The notes under the pieces are model-generated. The model worked only from the letters and a program-made list of their open reading frames with translations, made no database searches and was not told the origin of the DNA. Positions 8,685 to 17,667 of a stretch of 64,000 nucleotides of DNA are shown here, piece by piece. A program made the position numbers and the translations under genes. The first letter of the stretch is position 1. The number at the start of each line of letters is the position of its first letter. This stretch comes from Pseudodesulfovibrio indicus (lineage in GTDB: Bacteria > Desulfobacterota > Desulfovibrionia > Desulfovibrionales > Desulfovibrionaceae): contig NZ_CP014206.1 of assembly GCF_001563225.1 (NCBI RefSeq), positions 3,158,001 through 3,222,000 on the forward strand, written 5' to 3'.

Positions 8685-9758
8685 ATGGTTGAACCCCCTG
8701 TCCGCGTACTCCACGTCATCAAGAGCCTCGACCTGGGCGGCACGGAAAAGGTGCTCCAGCTGTTCGTGGCCAATCTGGACCCGACCCGGTTCCGGGCCTC
8801 GGTCTACTGCCCCCAGGACGGCCCGCGCGCGCGGCAGATCCGAGAGGCGGGCGTGGAGACCCACATCGGCGGGGACCTGGCCTCGGTCCTCGACCGCGTC
8901 CGGCCCCGGATAGCGCACGTCCACCGCGCGGGCTGGCCCGAGCCGGAGCTGCTCGTGCCGCTCAAGCGCGCCCGCGTGCCCGTGGTGGTGGAGACCAACG
9001 TCTTCGGCCGGTTCGACCCCAGCCCCCCGGCTACGGTCATCGACCGGACCCTGTTCGTCTCCCGGTTCTGCCTGGACCGGTTCCACCAAACCACCGGCAT
9101 AGAACCCGACCCGTCCCGCTGGTCGTTTCTCTACAACCCCGTGGACACCGACTTTTTCGCCCGCGCCGCGCGGCGCGACAGGGACTTCTCCGAGCCCGCC
9201 GCCGGACGCATCTCGCGGGCCGATCCCGGCAAGTGGTCCCGGCTGGCCCTGGAGTTCCTGCCCCTGGTGATGCGCGAATTCCCGGACTTCCGGTACCGCG
9301 TCATCGGCGGGGTGCCGGAGGCCTTCGACTACGTCCGGGAGCACGGGCTGTCGGACAACGTGATCTTCCACGATCCGGTGCAGACAGACGCGGAGATCGC
9401 CTCCTTCCTGGACGCGGTCCCGGTCCTGGCCCACGCAAACGACACCGGGGAATCGTTCGGCCTGGTCATCGCCGAGGCCATGGCCTGCGGACTGCCCGTG
9501 GTCACCCACCCCAGCCAGGGGTTGCGCGACAACGCCCAGCTGGAGCTGGTGGAGCATGGCGTAACCGGGCTCGTGGCCCGCAACGCCGAAGAGTACGCGC
9601 GGGCGCTGACCCACCTGTTCACCCACCCCGAGGAGGCCCGGCGAATGGGCCTTGCCGGACGGGAAAAGAGCGCGAGACTCTACCGCGCCCAAACCGTCAC
9701 CCGGCAGCTTGAATCCGTCTACCTGGAACTCTTGCAGCGCAAAGGAATACGTTCATGA
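8685..9758 (+). CDS. GT4-family glycosyltransferase
   Basis: A 357-residue GT-B fold glycosyltransferase of family 4. The N-terminus RVLHVIKSLDLGGTEKVLQL carries the GG(T/A)E loop of GT4 enzymes, and the C-terminal half has the donor-nucleotide motif ESFGLVIAEAMACGLPVV (E-x7-E) followed by GLVARNAEEYARALTHLFTH. It probably transfers a nucleotide-sugar-derived hexose. The next gene overlaps its stop by 4 bases (ATGA), so the two are translationally coupled. Because they sit next to fliC-fliD-fliS, flagellin glycosylation is the likely process. The start is uncertain: an ATG at 8667 is also in frame, and neither has a clear Shine-Dalgarno. Confidence 0.8.
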   Translation: MVEPPVRVLHVIKSLDLGGTEKVLQLFVANLDPTRFRASVYCPQDGPRARQIREAGVETHIGGDLASVLDRVRPRIAHVHRAGWPEPELLVPLKRARVPVVVETNVFGRFDPSPPATVIDRTLFVSRFCLDRFHQTTGIEPDPSRWSFLYNPVDTDFFARAARRDRDFSEPAAGRISRADPGKWSRLALEFLPLVMREFPDFRYRVIGGVPEAFDYVREHGLSDNVIFHDPVQTDAEIASFLDAVPVLAHANDTGESFGLVIAEAMACGLPVVTHPSQGLRDNAQLELVEHGVTGLVARNAEEYARALTHLFTHPEEARRMGLAGREKSARLYRAQTVTRQLESVYLELLQRKGIRS

Positions 9759-10957
9759 GCAACACCCTGATCCGAGAATACACGGCCGCCGTCCTGGACT
9801 TCGAACTGCACGGCGCAAAACCCGCCGCTCCCGCCGCCGGGACCGACGTGGCCGCAACCGCCGAGCGCAGCCTGCGGCTGGTCCGCAAGAGCGGCAACCC
9901 CGATCTGGTCCTGTTCGGCCTGGGGGACGGTCGGCTGGCCGATGCCCTCAGGGACGGACTGCCCCACGGCGTCCGGCTGGTGGCCTGCGACACCGACCCG
10001 GCCACGGCCCGCGCCTTCCTCAGGGACCGCGCCGGCTGGAACGGCGAGGACGACATGGCGCTGGCGGCCGCCGACACCTCGCCCTGGGCGCTGCTCTACC
10101 TGCTGGCCCTGTCCGGCGTGACCCCGGACAAGGCCACCCTGGTCCTGAATCCCGACCTGGGCGATGAGGACCGGACCCGGTATCGCGGCCTGCAACGCCT
10201 TTTTTCCGCGGCCAAGCCGCACCAGGCCATCAACAGCTCGTACCTGAGCCACGTCGGGGTCCAGGCCCCGGACCTGTCCGTGGGCGCGATCCTCAGCCCC
10301 GACGAGCCCGACCTGGCCGGATATTTCGCCCAGTTCCCGGACTGGGTGCGCGAGGTGGTGGTCGTCTGGGACGGAGAAACCGTGCCGGAGACCGAGTACC
10401 CCTGCGCGGCCCCGGTGCGCCACTTCGCCCGCCCGCTGGACGACTTCGCCTCCCAGCGCAACTTCATGCTCGACCGCTGCGAGGGCGACTGGGTCCTGTA
10501 CCTGGACGGCGACGAGCGGTTCAGCGAGGATGTCTGGGGGCTGTTCACGGCCTGCATGCTGGTCAAGCGGCTGGAGGCGTGCTGGTTCCCGCGCCTGACC
10601 CTGTACCCGGACGCGAACCGGTTCAAGGCGGGCTACGGGCTGTGGCCCGACCTGCAACTGCGGCTGTTCCGCAACCGCGAGTCCGTGCGCTTCACCCGGC
10701 CCGTGCACGAGCGGCTGACCGGCGTGGAGGGGCGCACGGCCCTGGCCCTGGACGCCTTCATCCTGCACCATAGCCGGCTGAACAAGACCCCGGAACAGCT
10801 GGCCGCCAAGCTGAAACGGTTCGACGAGGCGGGCGGCGGGATCACGAGTCACCTGCTCAACGACGACTACCCCACGGTGCGCCGCGCCCTGATGCCGGAG
10901 CCGTCCTTTCTCATGGGTTCGCTCCAAATGCTCCTGCTGGAGGAAAACCCGGCCTGA
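9755..10957 (+). CDS. Glycosyltransferase-like protein with GT2-type domain
   Basis: A 400-residue protein with two parts. The first about 165 residues are Ala-rich with a possible Rossmann-like pattern (LVLFGLGDGRLADALRDGL). The second contains a GT2-like region in which WVREVVVVWDGE and GDWVLYLDGDERFSED give the acidic metal-binding DxD-type motif, followed by LRLFRNRESVRF and VHERL, as in family 2 enzymes that act on cell-surface glycans. The ATG overlaps the upstream glycosyltransferase stop by 4 bases. It probably works with its neighbour on the same glycan. No terminator is evident after it. Confidence 0.7.
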   Translation: MSNTLIREYTAAVLDFELHGAKPAAPAAGTDVAATAERSLRLVRKSGNPDLVLFGLGDGRLADALRDGLPHGVRLVACDTDPATARAFLRDRAGWNGEDDMALAAADTSPWALLYLLALSGVTPDKATLVLNPDLGDEDRTRYRGLQRLFSAAKPHQAINSSYLSHVGVQAPDLSVGAILSPDEPDLAGYFAQFPDWVREVVVVWDGETVPETEYPCAAPVRHFARPLDDFASQRNFMLDRCEGDWVLYLDGDERFSEDVWGLFTACMLVKRLEACWFPRLTLYPDANRFKAGYGLWPDLQLRLFRNRESVRFTRPVHERLTGVEGRTALALDAFILHHSRLNKTPEQLAAKLKRFDEAGGGITSHLLNDDYPTVRRALMPEPSFLMGSLQMLLLEENPA

Positions 10958-11049
10958 CCACAACCCCGTTGCAGTCCGCTTGATTCCGGCCTACAAAATG
11001 TATACGACCGTTCAGCGGTGACACGAATCATGTCTTTCAAGGAATGACG

Positions 11050-12321
11050 ATGCAGATAATTTGTCCCGAGTGCAGGTTCGCCCGAGAGGTGGACGAGTCC
11101 AAGATCCCCGCCCGCTCCCAGGTGGCGACCTGCCCCAAGTGCCAGACCAAATTCAAGTTTCGCGACCTGCCGGAGCCGGATTTCATCATCGATGAACCCG
11201 CGCCCGAGGCCGCGCCCGAACCCGTGGGCGCCCCCAAGCCCGCAGCCGAGCCGACTCCCGAGGTCAAATCGGCTCCCGCGCCCGAACCCGTGACCGAACG
11301 GGAATCCCCTGCGCCCGCGCCCAGCGAGGCCGAGGCGGAGAGCCCGGCCGACCCGGTGCTGCGCAAGCTCCGCCGGGGCGTCGAGCCGCGCCAGGGATCG
11401 CTCATGGAGACCGACGACGCGGACGACACCGAGGAAATCACGGAAAAGACCGATCGCGCCTTCCCCGGACTGCCCGACGCGGACAACGACTCCGGCGACG
11501 CCCTGTGGCAGCGGCTGCACACCATGACGCCCCCGGAAAAGCCCCGCAACGTCTACCGCGACGAGCCGGAACCCGGGCAGGACAGCGAACAGCAGCCCGT
11601 TCCCGGCTGGACCGGCGAGTTCAACGAGGACTTCCCCGATCCCATGCAGGGCGAGTTCGCGGAAGAAGAGGACGAGACGGCCTCCGCCTCCATGCAGGTT
11701 CCGCCGCCCTTCGAGCAGCTCGACCGCTACGGCTTCTTCCGGGGCCTGTTCCTGACCATCAAGCTGGTCCTCCTGTCGCCGCGCCTGTTCTTCTCGGTCA
11801 TGCCCGTGGGCAACGGATTGTCCAAGCCCCTGACCTTCGCCATCCTGGTGGCCATGATCCAGTCCGTGGCCCAGTACGCCTGGACCGCCGTAGGACTCAT
11901 GCCGGGCATCGACGTAACCAGCCCGGACATGGTCGCGGCCGCGCCGACCACGGCGGACGACCTGTTCATGCTCCTGCTGCGCCCCGCCGCCGTGGCCTTC
12001 GAGATATTCTTCTTCGCCGGGCTGTTCCACCTGATGCTCATGCCCCTGCAATCGGCGAAAAAGGGCTTCGAGGGCACCTTCCGGGCCGTGGCCTATGCCT
12101 ATGCGCCGATCATCATCGGCATCCTGCCCCTGCCCCTGGTGGAGCTGGTCATCGGCAACCTCGGCCTGAGCGTGCTCTGGTTTCTGGCCCTGACCGCCGT
12201 CGGGCTGAAGTACATCCACGAGACCTCCTCCATCCGCACCGCCGGGGTGGTGGTCCTGACCGTCCTGCTGCTCATGGCCGTGGTCGCCTCCATGGTCACG
12301 GCGCAGATCGCCACCGTTTAG
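11050..12321 (+). CDS. Zinc-ribbon and Yip1-domain membrane protein
   Basis: A 423-residue protein. Residues 1-40 are an MJ0042-type zinc ribbon (ICPECRF, then ATCPKCQTKFKFRD; two CxxC pairs). Residues about 45-210 are a long acidic, Pro/Ala/Glu-rich, probably disordered linker. The last about 200 residues contain several membrane segments in a Yip1-like arrangement (for example LFLTIKLVLLSPRLFFSVMP leading in, then helices up to VVLTVLLLMAVVASMV). Sequence AAGGA lies just before a pair of in-frame ATGs; the second, at 11050, has the better spacing. The following gene begins 9 bases after the stop. The function is unknown; such proteins are common in deltaproteobacteria. Confidence 0.7.
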   Translation: MQIICPECRFAREVDESKIPARSQVATCPKCQTKFKFRDLPEPDFIIDEPAPEAAPEPVGAPKPAAEPTPEVKSAPAPEPVTERESPAPAPSEAEAESPADPVLRKLRRGVEPRQGSLMETDDADDTEEITEKTDRAFPGLPDADNDSGDALWQRLHTMTPPEKPRNVYRDEPEPGQDSEQQPVPGWTGEFNEDFPDPMQGEFAEEEDETASASMQVPPPFEQLDRYGFFRGLFLTIKLVLLSPRLFFSVMPVGNGLSKPLTFAILVAMIQSVAQYAWTAVGLMPGIDVTSPDMVAAAPTTADDLFMLLLRPAAVAFEIFFFAGLFHLMLMPLQSAKKGFEGTFRAVAYAYAPIIIGILPLPLVELVIGNLGLSVLWFLALTAVGLKYIHETSSIRTAGVVVLTVLLLMAVVASMVTAQIATV

Positions 12322-12330
12322 GAGCACGCC

Positions 12331-12666
12331 GTGTTCGGCTGGCTGAAGGACAGGATCGAGGCGGTCAAAGCCCAGCGCAAGCTGGCCCGGCAGGTCGACC
12401 CGCGCAGCTTCAAGCGGATGGCCATGGAGATCCGCGACCTCGCCCTGCTCGCCTCCCAGCTCAACCCGCGCGAAAAGGACATCCACAAGCTCATCCGCAG
12501 CGTCATCGTCGAGATGGACCGGCTTTCGGAACTGGCCGACCGGCCAGAATTCCGGAAGCTGTCCACCGGCAAGAAGCTGCTCCTGCGCCAGGGGCTTGAG
12601 GAATCCAGGGTACAGCTCCTGGAATCCATCGAATCCGCGCCCTCCCCCACCCAGACGCTTCAGTAG
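12331..12666 (+). CDS. Small conserved helical protein of unknown function
   Basis: A 111-residue hydrophilic protein, predicted largely helical (repeated heptad-like runs such as DIHKLIRSVIVEMDRLSELA), with no signal peptide or membrane segment. It starts with GTG at 12331, with GGAG 6-9 bases upstream, only 9 bases after the zinc-ribbon/Yip1 gene, so both are in one transcript. I do not recognise a family. It may assist or regulate the neighbouring membrane protein (inference from linkage only). Confidence 0.6.
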   Translation: MFGWLKDRIEAVKAQRKLARQVDPRSFKRMAMEIRDLALLASQLNPREKDIHKLIRSVIVEMDRLSELADRPEFRKLSTGKKLLLRQGLEESRVQLLESIESAPSPTQTLQ

Positions 12667-12770
12667 GCCGACCGGCATACATATTGCTTCGTCCCCGACG
12701 ACAACCCCGGCCCCGTCACGCGCGCGACGGGCCGCCGGGGAAAGGCACCAACCCGCAGCCGGTGGACGAC

Positions 12771-13952
12771 ATGAAAAAAATCATATTTTCAGCACTGTTG
12801 CTAATGCTGACCGCGTGCTCCCACGTGGACCTCTCCCTGACCGATCAGATCAAGGTCTATACGGACGCGCCCGTCAGGAAATCGGCGCTCCAGGTCTCCC
12901 TGCACCCCAAGGGCAGGCAGATCAGCCCCCTGACGGCCTACTTCCATCCCTTCGTCATCCAGCAGGAGAACCGTGACCACGCGGCCCTGTCCTCCTCCTT
13001 CTCCGGGATATTCTTCAACGCCTGGACCGAGGAGCGGCTCTTCACCACCATGGAGCTGGAGTCCGGCTCGGGCTACCAGGGGCTGTCCTCGGCCATGAAC
13101 ACGGCCCGCAGGCGGGGCGCGGACCTGCTGATCATCGGCAAGGTCCCCTACTTCTATGACGGGCACACCCTGGACGACTCCGCCGTGACCCTTGAGGTGG
13201 ACATCTACGCAGCGGGCAGCGGGGAGCTGCTCTGGACCATGCTCCAGTCCGGGCGCATCGAGAAACGCGACCCCGACGACTACGTCTACTTCGTGCACGA
13301 GACGCGCATGAACGACGCCCCGTTCAACAGGATCATCCGCGCCATAGCCAAGGACATGGCCATCCCGCTCAAGGCGTGGCTGCCCGACCCGGAGGCGCGC
13401 TACCAGTACGCCACCACCCCGGAAGAGGTGAAGCAGGGGCTGCTCCCCGCCCCGGACGGAGCCGGGACCGACGGCAGCGACCTTCCGCCCGAACCGGGCG
13501 CAACGCAGGGAACCGGCGCGGCTCCCGCGCCCGGCGCAAGCGGAACGCCCGCCGCACCCGCAGCGGGCGAGGACGGCGCGACCCGGCCGCAGATATCCGG
13601 CGTGGACCTCGACATCCTCTTCGACTTCGACAAGGCGGTCATCCAGCAGCAGTCCTATCCCCTGCTCGACGCCCTGGGCGAGAGCCTGAGCTCCCCGCAG
13701 CTCAGGGGCCGGGAGATCGTCATCGGCGGCCACACGGACGCGGCAGGGGACGCGCAGTACAACCTGGACCTCTCCCGCCGCCGGGCCGACGCGGTCAAAA
13801 CCTACCTGGTGGACCGCTGGAAGGCGGACCCCGCCCTGATAAAAACCGTGGGCTACGGCAAGACCCGACCACTGACCGCGGGCACGACCGACGGCGACCA
13901 GCAGCGCAACCGGCGCGTGGAGATCAGGCTCGCGCCCCCGGCCAACCAATGA
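12771..13952 (+). CDS. OmpA-family lipoprotein
   Basis: A 393-residue outer-membrane or periplasmic lipoprotein. The signal peptide ends in the lipobox LTAC (Cys at about residue 15). Residues 20-230 form an N-terminal domain of unknown type containing LLIIGKVPYFYDGHTLDDSA, reminiscent of assembly-type lipoproteins that report a secretion/export state. A Pro/Gly/Ala linker (about 235-280) leads to a C-terminal OmpA peptidoglycan-binding domain with the signature ILFDFDKAVI, IGGHTDAAG and NLDLSRRRADAV, plus NRRVEIRL. It therefore probably tethers the envelope to peptidoglycan. The ATG at 12771 was chosen because it begins the signal peptide; an upstream extension would lack one. Confidence 0.85.
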   Translation: MKKIIFSALLLMLTACSHVDLSLTDQIKVYTDAPVRKSALQVSLHPKGRQISPLTAYFHPFVIQQENRDHAALSSSFSGIFFNAWTEERLFTTMELESGSGYQGLSSAMNTARRRGADLLIIGKVPYFYDGHTLDDSAVTLEVDIYAAGSGELLWTMLQSGRIEKRDPDDYVYFVHETRMNDAPFNRIIRAIAKDMAIPLKAWLPDPEARYQYATTPEEVKQGLLPAPDGAGTDGSDLPPEPGATQGTGAAPAPGASGTPAAPAAGEDGATRPQISGVDLDILFDFDKAVIQQQSYPLLDALGESLSSPQLRGREIVIGGHTDAAGDAQYNLDLSRRRADAVKTYLVDRWKADPALIKTVGYGKTRPLTAGTTDGDQQRNRRVEIRLAPPANQ

Positions 13953-14001
13953 TTTCTTGACTTTTTGACAACAATTCTTATCTTCCCGAACAGGGACGCG
14001 A

Positions 14002-14028
14002 CAGGGGGCCATTCCGGGCCTCTTTTTT
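14002..14028 (+). terminator. Probable terminator of the OmpA-family lipoprotein
   Basis: GGCC-ATTCCG-GGCC, extendable through G-T pairs, then TCTTTTTT. The stem is imperfect. Confidence 0.55.
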
Positions 14029-14036
14029 CGTCTTTT

Positions 14037-14086
14037 ACACACTCAAGATTGTGTGCTACCTGAGAGACCTTCATTTCACCTGAGAG
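14037..14086 (+). promoter_or_regulatory. Leader of ahbC with inverted and direct repeats
   Basis: ACACA-N8-TGTGT (14037-14054) forms an inverted repeat, and ACCTGAGAG occurs twice (14058-14066 and 14078-14086), exactly 20 bases (about two helical turns) apart. The second copy overlaps the likely ribosome-binding region of ahbC. A protein-binding control region is possible; no known riboswitch class fits. Confidence 0.35.
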
Positions 14087-14095
14087 GTATTTTTA

Positions 14096-15289
14096 ATGAT
14101 AGGCATTTCCAAATTGTACTGCGGCGCCGTGGAAGCGTCCGACGCCCTGCGATACAACCGCGAATCCGGGCAGCTCCCGTCCCACCTGCTCCAGTTCTCC
14201 AAAGACAAGAAGCCCGTCGTGGTCTGGAACATGACCCAGCGGTGCAACCTCAAGTGCGTGCACTGCTACGCCCACGCCGTTGATCCCAGCAGCCACGAAG
14301 ACCCCATCTCCAACGAGAAGGCCAAGGAGATGATCGACGATCTGGCCCAGTTCGGCGCGCCGGTCCTGCTCTTCTCCGGCGGCGAGCCCCTGGTCCGCGA
14401 GGATCTGGTGGACCTGGCCAAGTACGCCACCTCCAAGGGCATGCGGGCCGTCATCTCCACCAACGGCACCCTGATCACCAAGTCCAAGGCCAAGGAACTC
14501 AAGGAAGTCGGCCTCTCCTACGTCGGCATCTCCATCGACGGCAACGAGGAGATCCACGACAAGTTCCGTGGCGTCAAAGGGTCCTACAAGCAGGCCCTGA
14601 AGGGCGTGGAGAACTGTCTGGCCGAAGGCCTCAAGGTCGGCCTGCGCTTCACCATCAACAAGCGCAACGCCGTGGAGATCCCCCACCTCTTCGATCTCAT
14701 CGAGACCATGGAGATCCCCCGCATCTGTTTCTACCACCTGGTCTACTCCGGGCGTGGTTCCGAGCTGATCAAGGAAGACCTGGATCACCAGGAGACCCGC
14801 GACGTGGTCGATCTGATCATGGACCGCACCCGCGCCCTGTTCGACAAGGGTCTGCCCAAGGAAGTCCTGACCGTGGACAACCACGCCGACGGCCCCTACG
14901 TCTACTACCGGCTCCTCAAGGAGGACCCGGAACGCGCCAAGGAAGTGCTCGAACTGCTCAAGATGAACGAGGGCAACTCCTCGGGCCGGGGCATCGGCTG
15001 CATCTCCTGGGACGGCAAGGTTCACGCCGACCAGTTCATGCGCCACCACACCTTCGGCAACGTGCTCGAACGTCCGTTCTCCGAAATCTGGACCGACCCG
15101 AACATCGAACTGCTGCACAAGCTCAAGGACAAGCGCCCGCACGTTGGCGGCCGCTGCGCCGGTTGCCGGTTCCTGAACATCTGCGGCGGCAACTTCCGCG
15201 CCCGCGCCGAAGCGTACTACGACGACTTCTGGGCGCAGGACCCCGCCTGCTACCTCACCGACGAAGAAATCACCGGCGAGAAGCTGTAG
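14096..15289 (+). CDS. ahbC: Radical SAM 12,18-didecarboxysiroheme deacetylase
   Basis: AhbC removes the acetate side chains of 12,18-didecarboxysiroheme to give Fe-coproporphyrin III in the siroheme-dependent heme pathway. The 397 residues contain the radical SAM CxxxCxxC cluster in CNLKCVHCYAHA (near residue 52), the SAM-binding GGEPL loop, and a C-terminal Cys-rich SPASM-like region (CAGCRFLNICGGNFRARAEA) for auxiliary clusters. The N-terminus MIGISKLYCGAVEASDALRY is typical of this subgroup. Downstream hemB, ahbD and ahbA/B confirm the pathway. GAGAGG precedes the ATG. The distinction from AhbD rests on gene order and the N-terminus. Confidence 0.88.
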   Translation: MIGISKLYCGAVEASDALRYNRESGQLPSHLLQFSKDKKPVVVWNMTQRCNLKCVHCYAHAVDPSSHEDPISNEKAKEMIDDLAQFGAPVLLFSGGEPLVREDLVDLAKYATSKGMRAVISTNGTLITKSKAKELKEVGLSYVGISIDGNEEIHDKFRGVKGSYKQALKGVENCLAEGLKVGLRFTINKRNAVEIPHLFDLIETMEIPRICFYHLVYSGRGSELIKEDLDHQETRDVVDLIMDRTRALFDKGLPKEVLTVDNHADGPYVYYRLLKEDPERAKEVLELLKMNEGNSSGRGIGCISWDGKVHADQFMRHHTFGNVLERPFSEIWTDPNIELLHKLKDKRPHVGGRCAGCRFLNICGGNFRARAEAYYDDFWAQDPACYLTDEEITGEKL

Positions 15290-15307
15290 GAAGAACGTTT
15301 ACGGAGG

Positions 15308-15341
15308 CCGGGGGAGACCTCATCATCGAGGTTTCCCCCGG
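15308..15341 (+). terminator. Hairpin after ahbC without immediate T run
   Basis: A 14-bp stem (CCGGGGGAGACCTC with its partner, one mismatch) about 20 bases after the stop. With no T run it is probably an RNA-stabilising hairpin or part of a tandem terminator with the next one. Confidence 0.45.
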
Positions 15342-15359
15342 ACCCCTTTCAAGGACTTT

Positions 15360-15400
15360 TTGCCGCCCGCTTCGCTCGAAGACGTGCGGCAACTTTTTTT
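15360..15400 (+). terminator. Rho-independent terminator between ahbC and hemB
   Basis: TTGCCGC pairs with GCGGCAA around a nested CTTCG/CGAAG hairpin, followed by CTTTTTTT. It implies that hemB is at least partly transcribed from its own promoter. Confidence 0.7.
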
Positions 15401-15477
15401 GCACTTGGTTGCGGGAACGCTGAAAAGGCGTATAGAACAGTTCAAATTCGTTTTGAAAACGCTTCCCTGGAGAACAT

Positions 15478-16458
15478 ATGATTCCTGCTGATTTTTATCG
15501 CGGCCGCCGGTTGAGAACCTCGCTGGCCCTGCGCGAAATGGTCCGCGAAAACGCGGTCACCGCCAATGACCTGATCATGCCCTACTTCGTGGTCGAAACC
15601 GCAGACGAGGACTTCCAGAAGGAAATCTCCTCCATGCCCGGCCAGTACCAGCTCTCCCTCAAGCAGTTGGAGAAACGGGTCGGCGAAGCCGTGGCCAACG
15701 GCCTCAAGGCGTGCATCCTGTTCGGCATCCCCGCCGAGAAGGACGAGGTCGGTTCCGGTGCCTACGACGACAAGGGCATCGTCCAGCAGGCCATCCGGCT
15801 GCTCAAGGACCGCTGGCCCAAGCTCATCGTCATCGCCGACACCTGCCTGTGCGAATACACCTCCCACGGCCACTGCGGCCTGGTGAAGAACGATTACGTG
15901 CAGAACGACCCGACCCTGAACCTGCTGGCCCGCGCCGCCGTGGCCCAGGCCAAGGCGGGCGCGGACATGGTCGCCCCGTCCGACATGATGGACGGTCGCG
16001 TGGCCGCCATCCGCGAGGCCCTGGACGAAGCCGGGTTCATCAACACCCCGATCATGTCCTACGCGGTCAAATACGCTTCCGCCTTCTACGGCCCGTTCCG
16101 CGAGGCCGCAGAAAGCTCGCCGCAGTTCGGCGACCGCAAGACCTACCAGATGGACCCGCCCAACTCCCGCGAGGCCATGCGCGAAGCCGTGGCCGACCTG
16201 GAGGAAGGCGCGGACATCCTGATGGTCAAACCCGGCATGCCGTACCTCGACATCGTCCGCCAGGTGCGCGACAACTTCGACACCCCGGTGGCCGTGTACC
16301 AGGTCAGCGGCGAATATTCCCAGATCAAGGCCGCCGCCCTCAACGGCTGGATCGACGAGATGGCCGTGGTCATGGAGTCCCTGGTGGCCTTCAAGCGCGC
16401 CGGAGCGGACCTGATCCTCACCTACTTCACCGAAGACGTACTCAAGGTATTGAAATAA
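15478..16458 (+). CDS. hemB: Porphobilinogen synthase (delta-aminolevulinate dehydratase)
   Basis: HemB condenses two 5-aminolevulinate molecules to porphobilinogen, the shared step of all tetrapyrrole synthesis, here feeding siroheme and heme. The 326 residues show the Cys-rich metal site [14 protein letters not shown] (about residues 120-133), typical of zinc-type enzymes, and the two active-site lysine regions, [15 protein letters not shown] and [10 protein letters not shown]. Length is normal. Its stop codon overlaps the ATG of ahbD by one base (TAATG), so the two are translationally coupled. GGAG stands 8 bases before the start. Confidence 0.96.
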   Translation: MIPADFYRGRRLRTSLALREMVRENAVTANDLIMPYFVVETADEDFQKEISSMPGQYQLSLKQLEKRVGEAVANGLKACILFGIPAEKDEVGSGAYDDKGIVQQAIRLLKDRWPKLIVIADTCLCEYTSHGHCGLVKNDYVQNDPTLNLLARAAVAQAKAGADMVAPSDMMDGRVAAIREALDEAGFINTPIMSYAVKYASAFYGPFREAAESSPQFGDRKTYQMDPPNSREAMREAVADLEEGADILMVKPGMPYLDIVRQVRDNFDTPVAVYQVSGEYSQIKAAALNGWIDEMAVVMESLVAFKRAGADLILTYFTEDVLKVLK

Positions 16459-17663
16459 TGAGCGCACACGACAATCAGCACCCCGGCGGCCATCCCGGCA
16501 CCGGCTGCCCGCCCGAAGGGCATCCCGGCGGCCATCCCGGCGGCCACCCGCACGGCAAAATGCACCCCGGCGCGGAGCACGCGCCCAAGAAGTATCTGGA
16601 CGACGGCGTCACCCCCATCTGCCGGCTCATCGCCTGGGAAGTGACCCGCTCCTGCAACCTGGCCTGCAAGCACTGCCGGGCCGAGGCGCACCCGGAACCC
16701 TACGAGGGCGAGCTGTCCACCGACGAGGCCAAGGCGCTCATCGACACCTTCCCGGACGTGGGCTCCCCGATCATCATCTTCACCGGCGGCGAGCCGATGA
16801 TGCGCCACGACGTCTACGAGCTGATCGCCTACGCCAAGACCAAGGGGCTGCGCTGCGTCATGGCCCCCAACGGTACGCTGATCACCCCGGAGACCGCAAA
16901 ACAGATGAAGGACGCGGGCATCGAGCGGTGTTCCATCTCCATCGACGCGCCCGAGGCCGCCCAGCACGACGAGTTCCGCGGCGAACTGGGCGCGTTCGAC
17001 GCCTCCATGCGCGGCATCCAGTATCTCAAGGACGCGGGCATCGAGTTCCAGATCAACACCACGGTGACCAAGAACAACCTGCACCTGTTCAAGGACATCT
17101 TCCAGCTCTGCGAGAAGATCGGCGCGTCCGCCTGGCACATCTTCCTGCTCGTGCCCACGGGCCGGGCCGTAGAACTCGGCACCGAGATCATCTCCGCCGA
17201 GGAGTACGAGGACGTGCTCAACTGGTTCTACGACTTCCGCAAGACCACGAACATGCAGCTCAAGGCCACCTGCGCGCCCCACTACCACCGCATCCTGCGC
17301 CAGCGCGCCAAGGAAGACGGCACCCCGGTGGATTTCGCCAACTTCGGCCTGGACGCGGTCTCGCGCGGCTGCCTGGGCGGCATCGGATTCTGCTTCATCT
17401 CCCACCGGGGCCAGGTCCAGCCGTGCGGCTACCTGGACCTGGACTGCGGCAACGTCCGCGAGATCCCCTTCCCGGATATCTGGAAGAGCTCCCAGCAGTT
17501 CCTCAACCTGCGCAACCCCGACGTCTACGACGGCAAGTGCGGCCACTGCGAATACGAAAAGGTCTGCGGCGGCTGCCGCGCCCGCGCCCAAACCATGAAG
17601 GGCCACTATCTCAAAGAGGAGCCGCTGTGCTCCTACACCCCGAAGAAAAAGCCGAAGGCGTAG
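16458..17663 (+). CDS. ahbD: Radical SAM heme synthase with His/Gly/Pro-rich N-terminus
   Basis: AhbD converts the two propionate chains of Fe-coproporphyrin III to vinyls, giving heme b. The 401 residues have the radical SAM motif CNLACKHCRAEA, the GGEPM loop, and a C-terminal region with many Cys (GCLGGIGFCFISHRG, then KCGHCEYEKVCGGCRARA and a final C before YTPKKK) for auxiliary Fe-S clusters. The first about 35 residues are unusual: seven HP repeats (GGHPG/GHPGG type) plus one Cys, which could bind heme iron or metal. It begins inside the hemB stop. A hairpin repeat follows 5 bases after the stop. Confidence 0.9.
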   Translation: MSAHDNQHPGGHPGTGCPPEGHPGGHPGGHPHGKMHPGAEHAPKKYLDDGVTPICRLIAWEVTRSCNLACKHCRAEAHPEPYEGELSTDEAKALIDTFPDVGSPIIIFTGGEPMMRHDVYELIAYAKTKGLRCVMAPNGTLITPETAKQMKDAGIERCSISIDAPEAAQHDEFRGELGAFDASMRGIQYLKDAGIEFQINTTVTKNNLHLFKDIFQLCEKIGASAWHIFLLVPTGRAVELGTEIISAEEYEDVLNWFYDFRKTTNMQLKATCAPHYHRILRQRAKEDGTPVDFANFGLDAVSRGCLGGIGFCFISHRGQVQPCGYLDLDCGNVREIPFPDIWKSSQQFLNLRNPDVYDGKCGHCEYEKVCGGCRARAQTMKGHYLKEEPLCSYTPKKKPKA

Positions 17664-17667
17664 AGAC

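Noticed and set aside
14057-14090. CTGAGAG repeats in the ahbC leader as a TPP riboswitch
   Set aside because: The CTGAGA box is present, but the remaining conserved thi-box parts and the stem framework are not.
16476-16563. Short repeats at the start of ahbD taken as a possible tandem DNA repeat or CRISPR-like unit
   Set aside because: The repeats encode the in-frame HPGG protein units and have no spacers of constant length.
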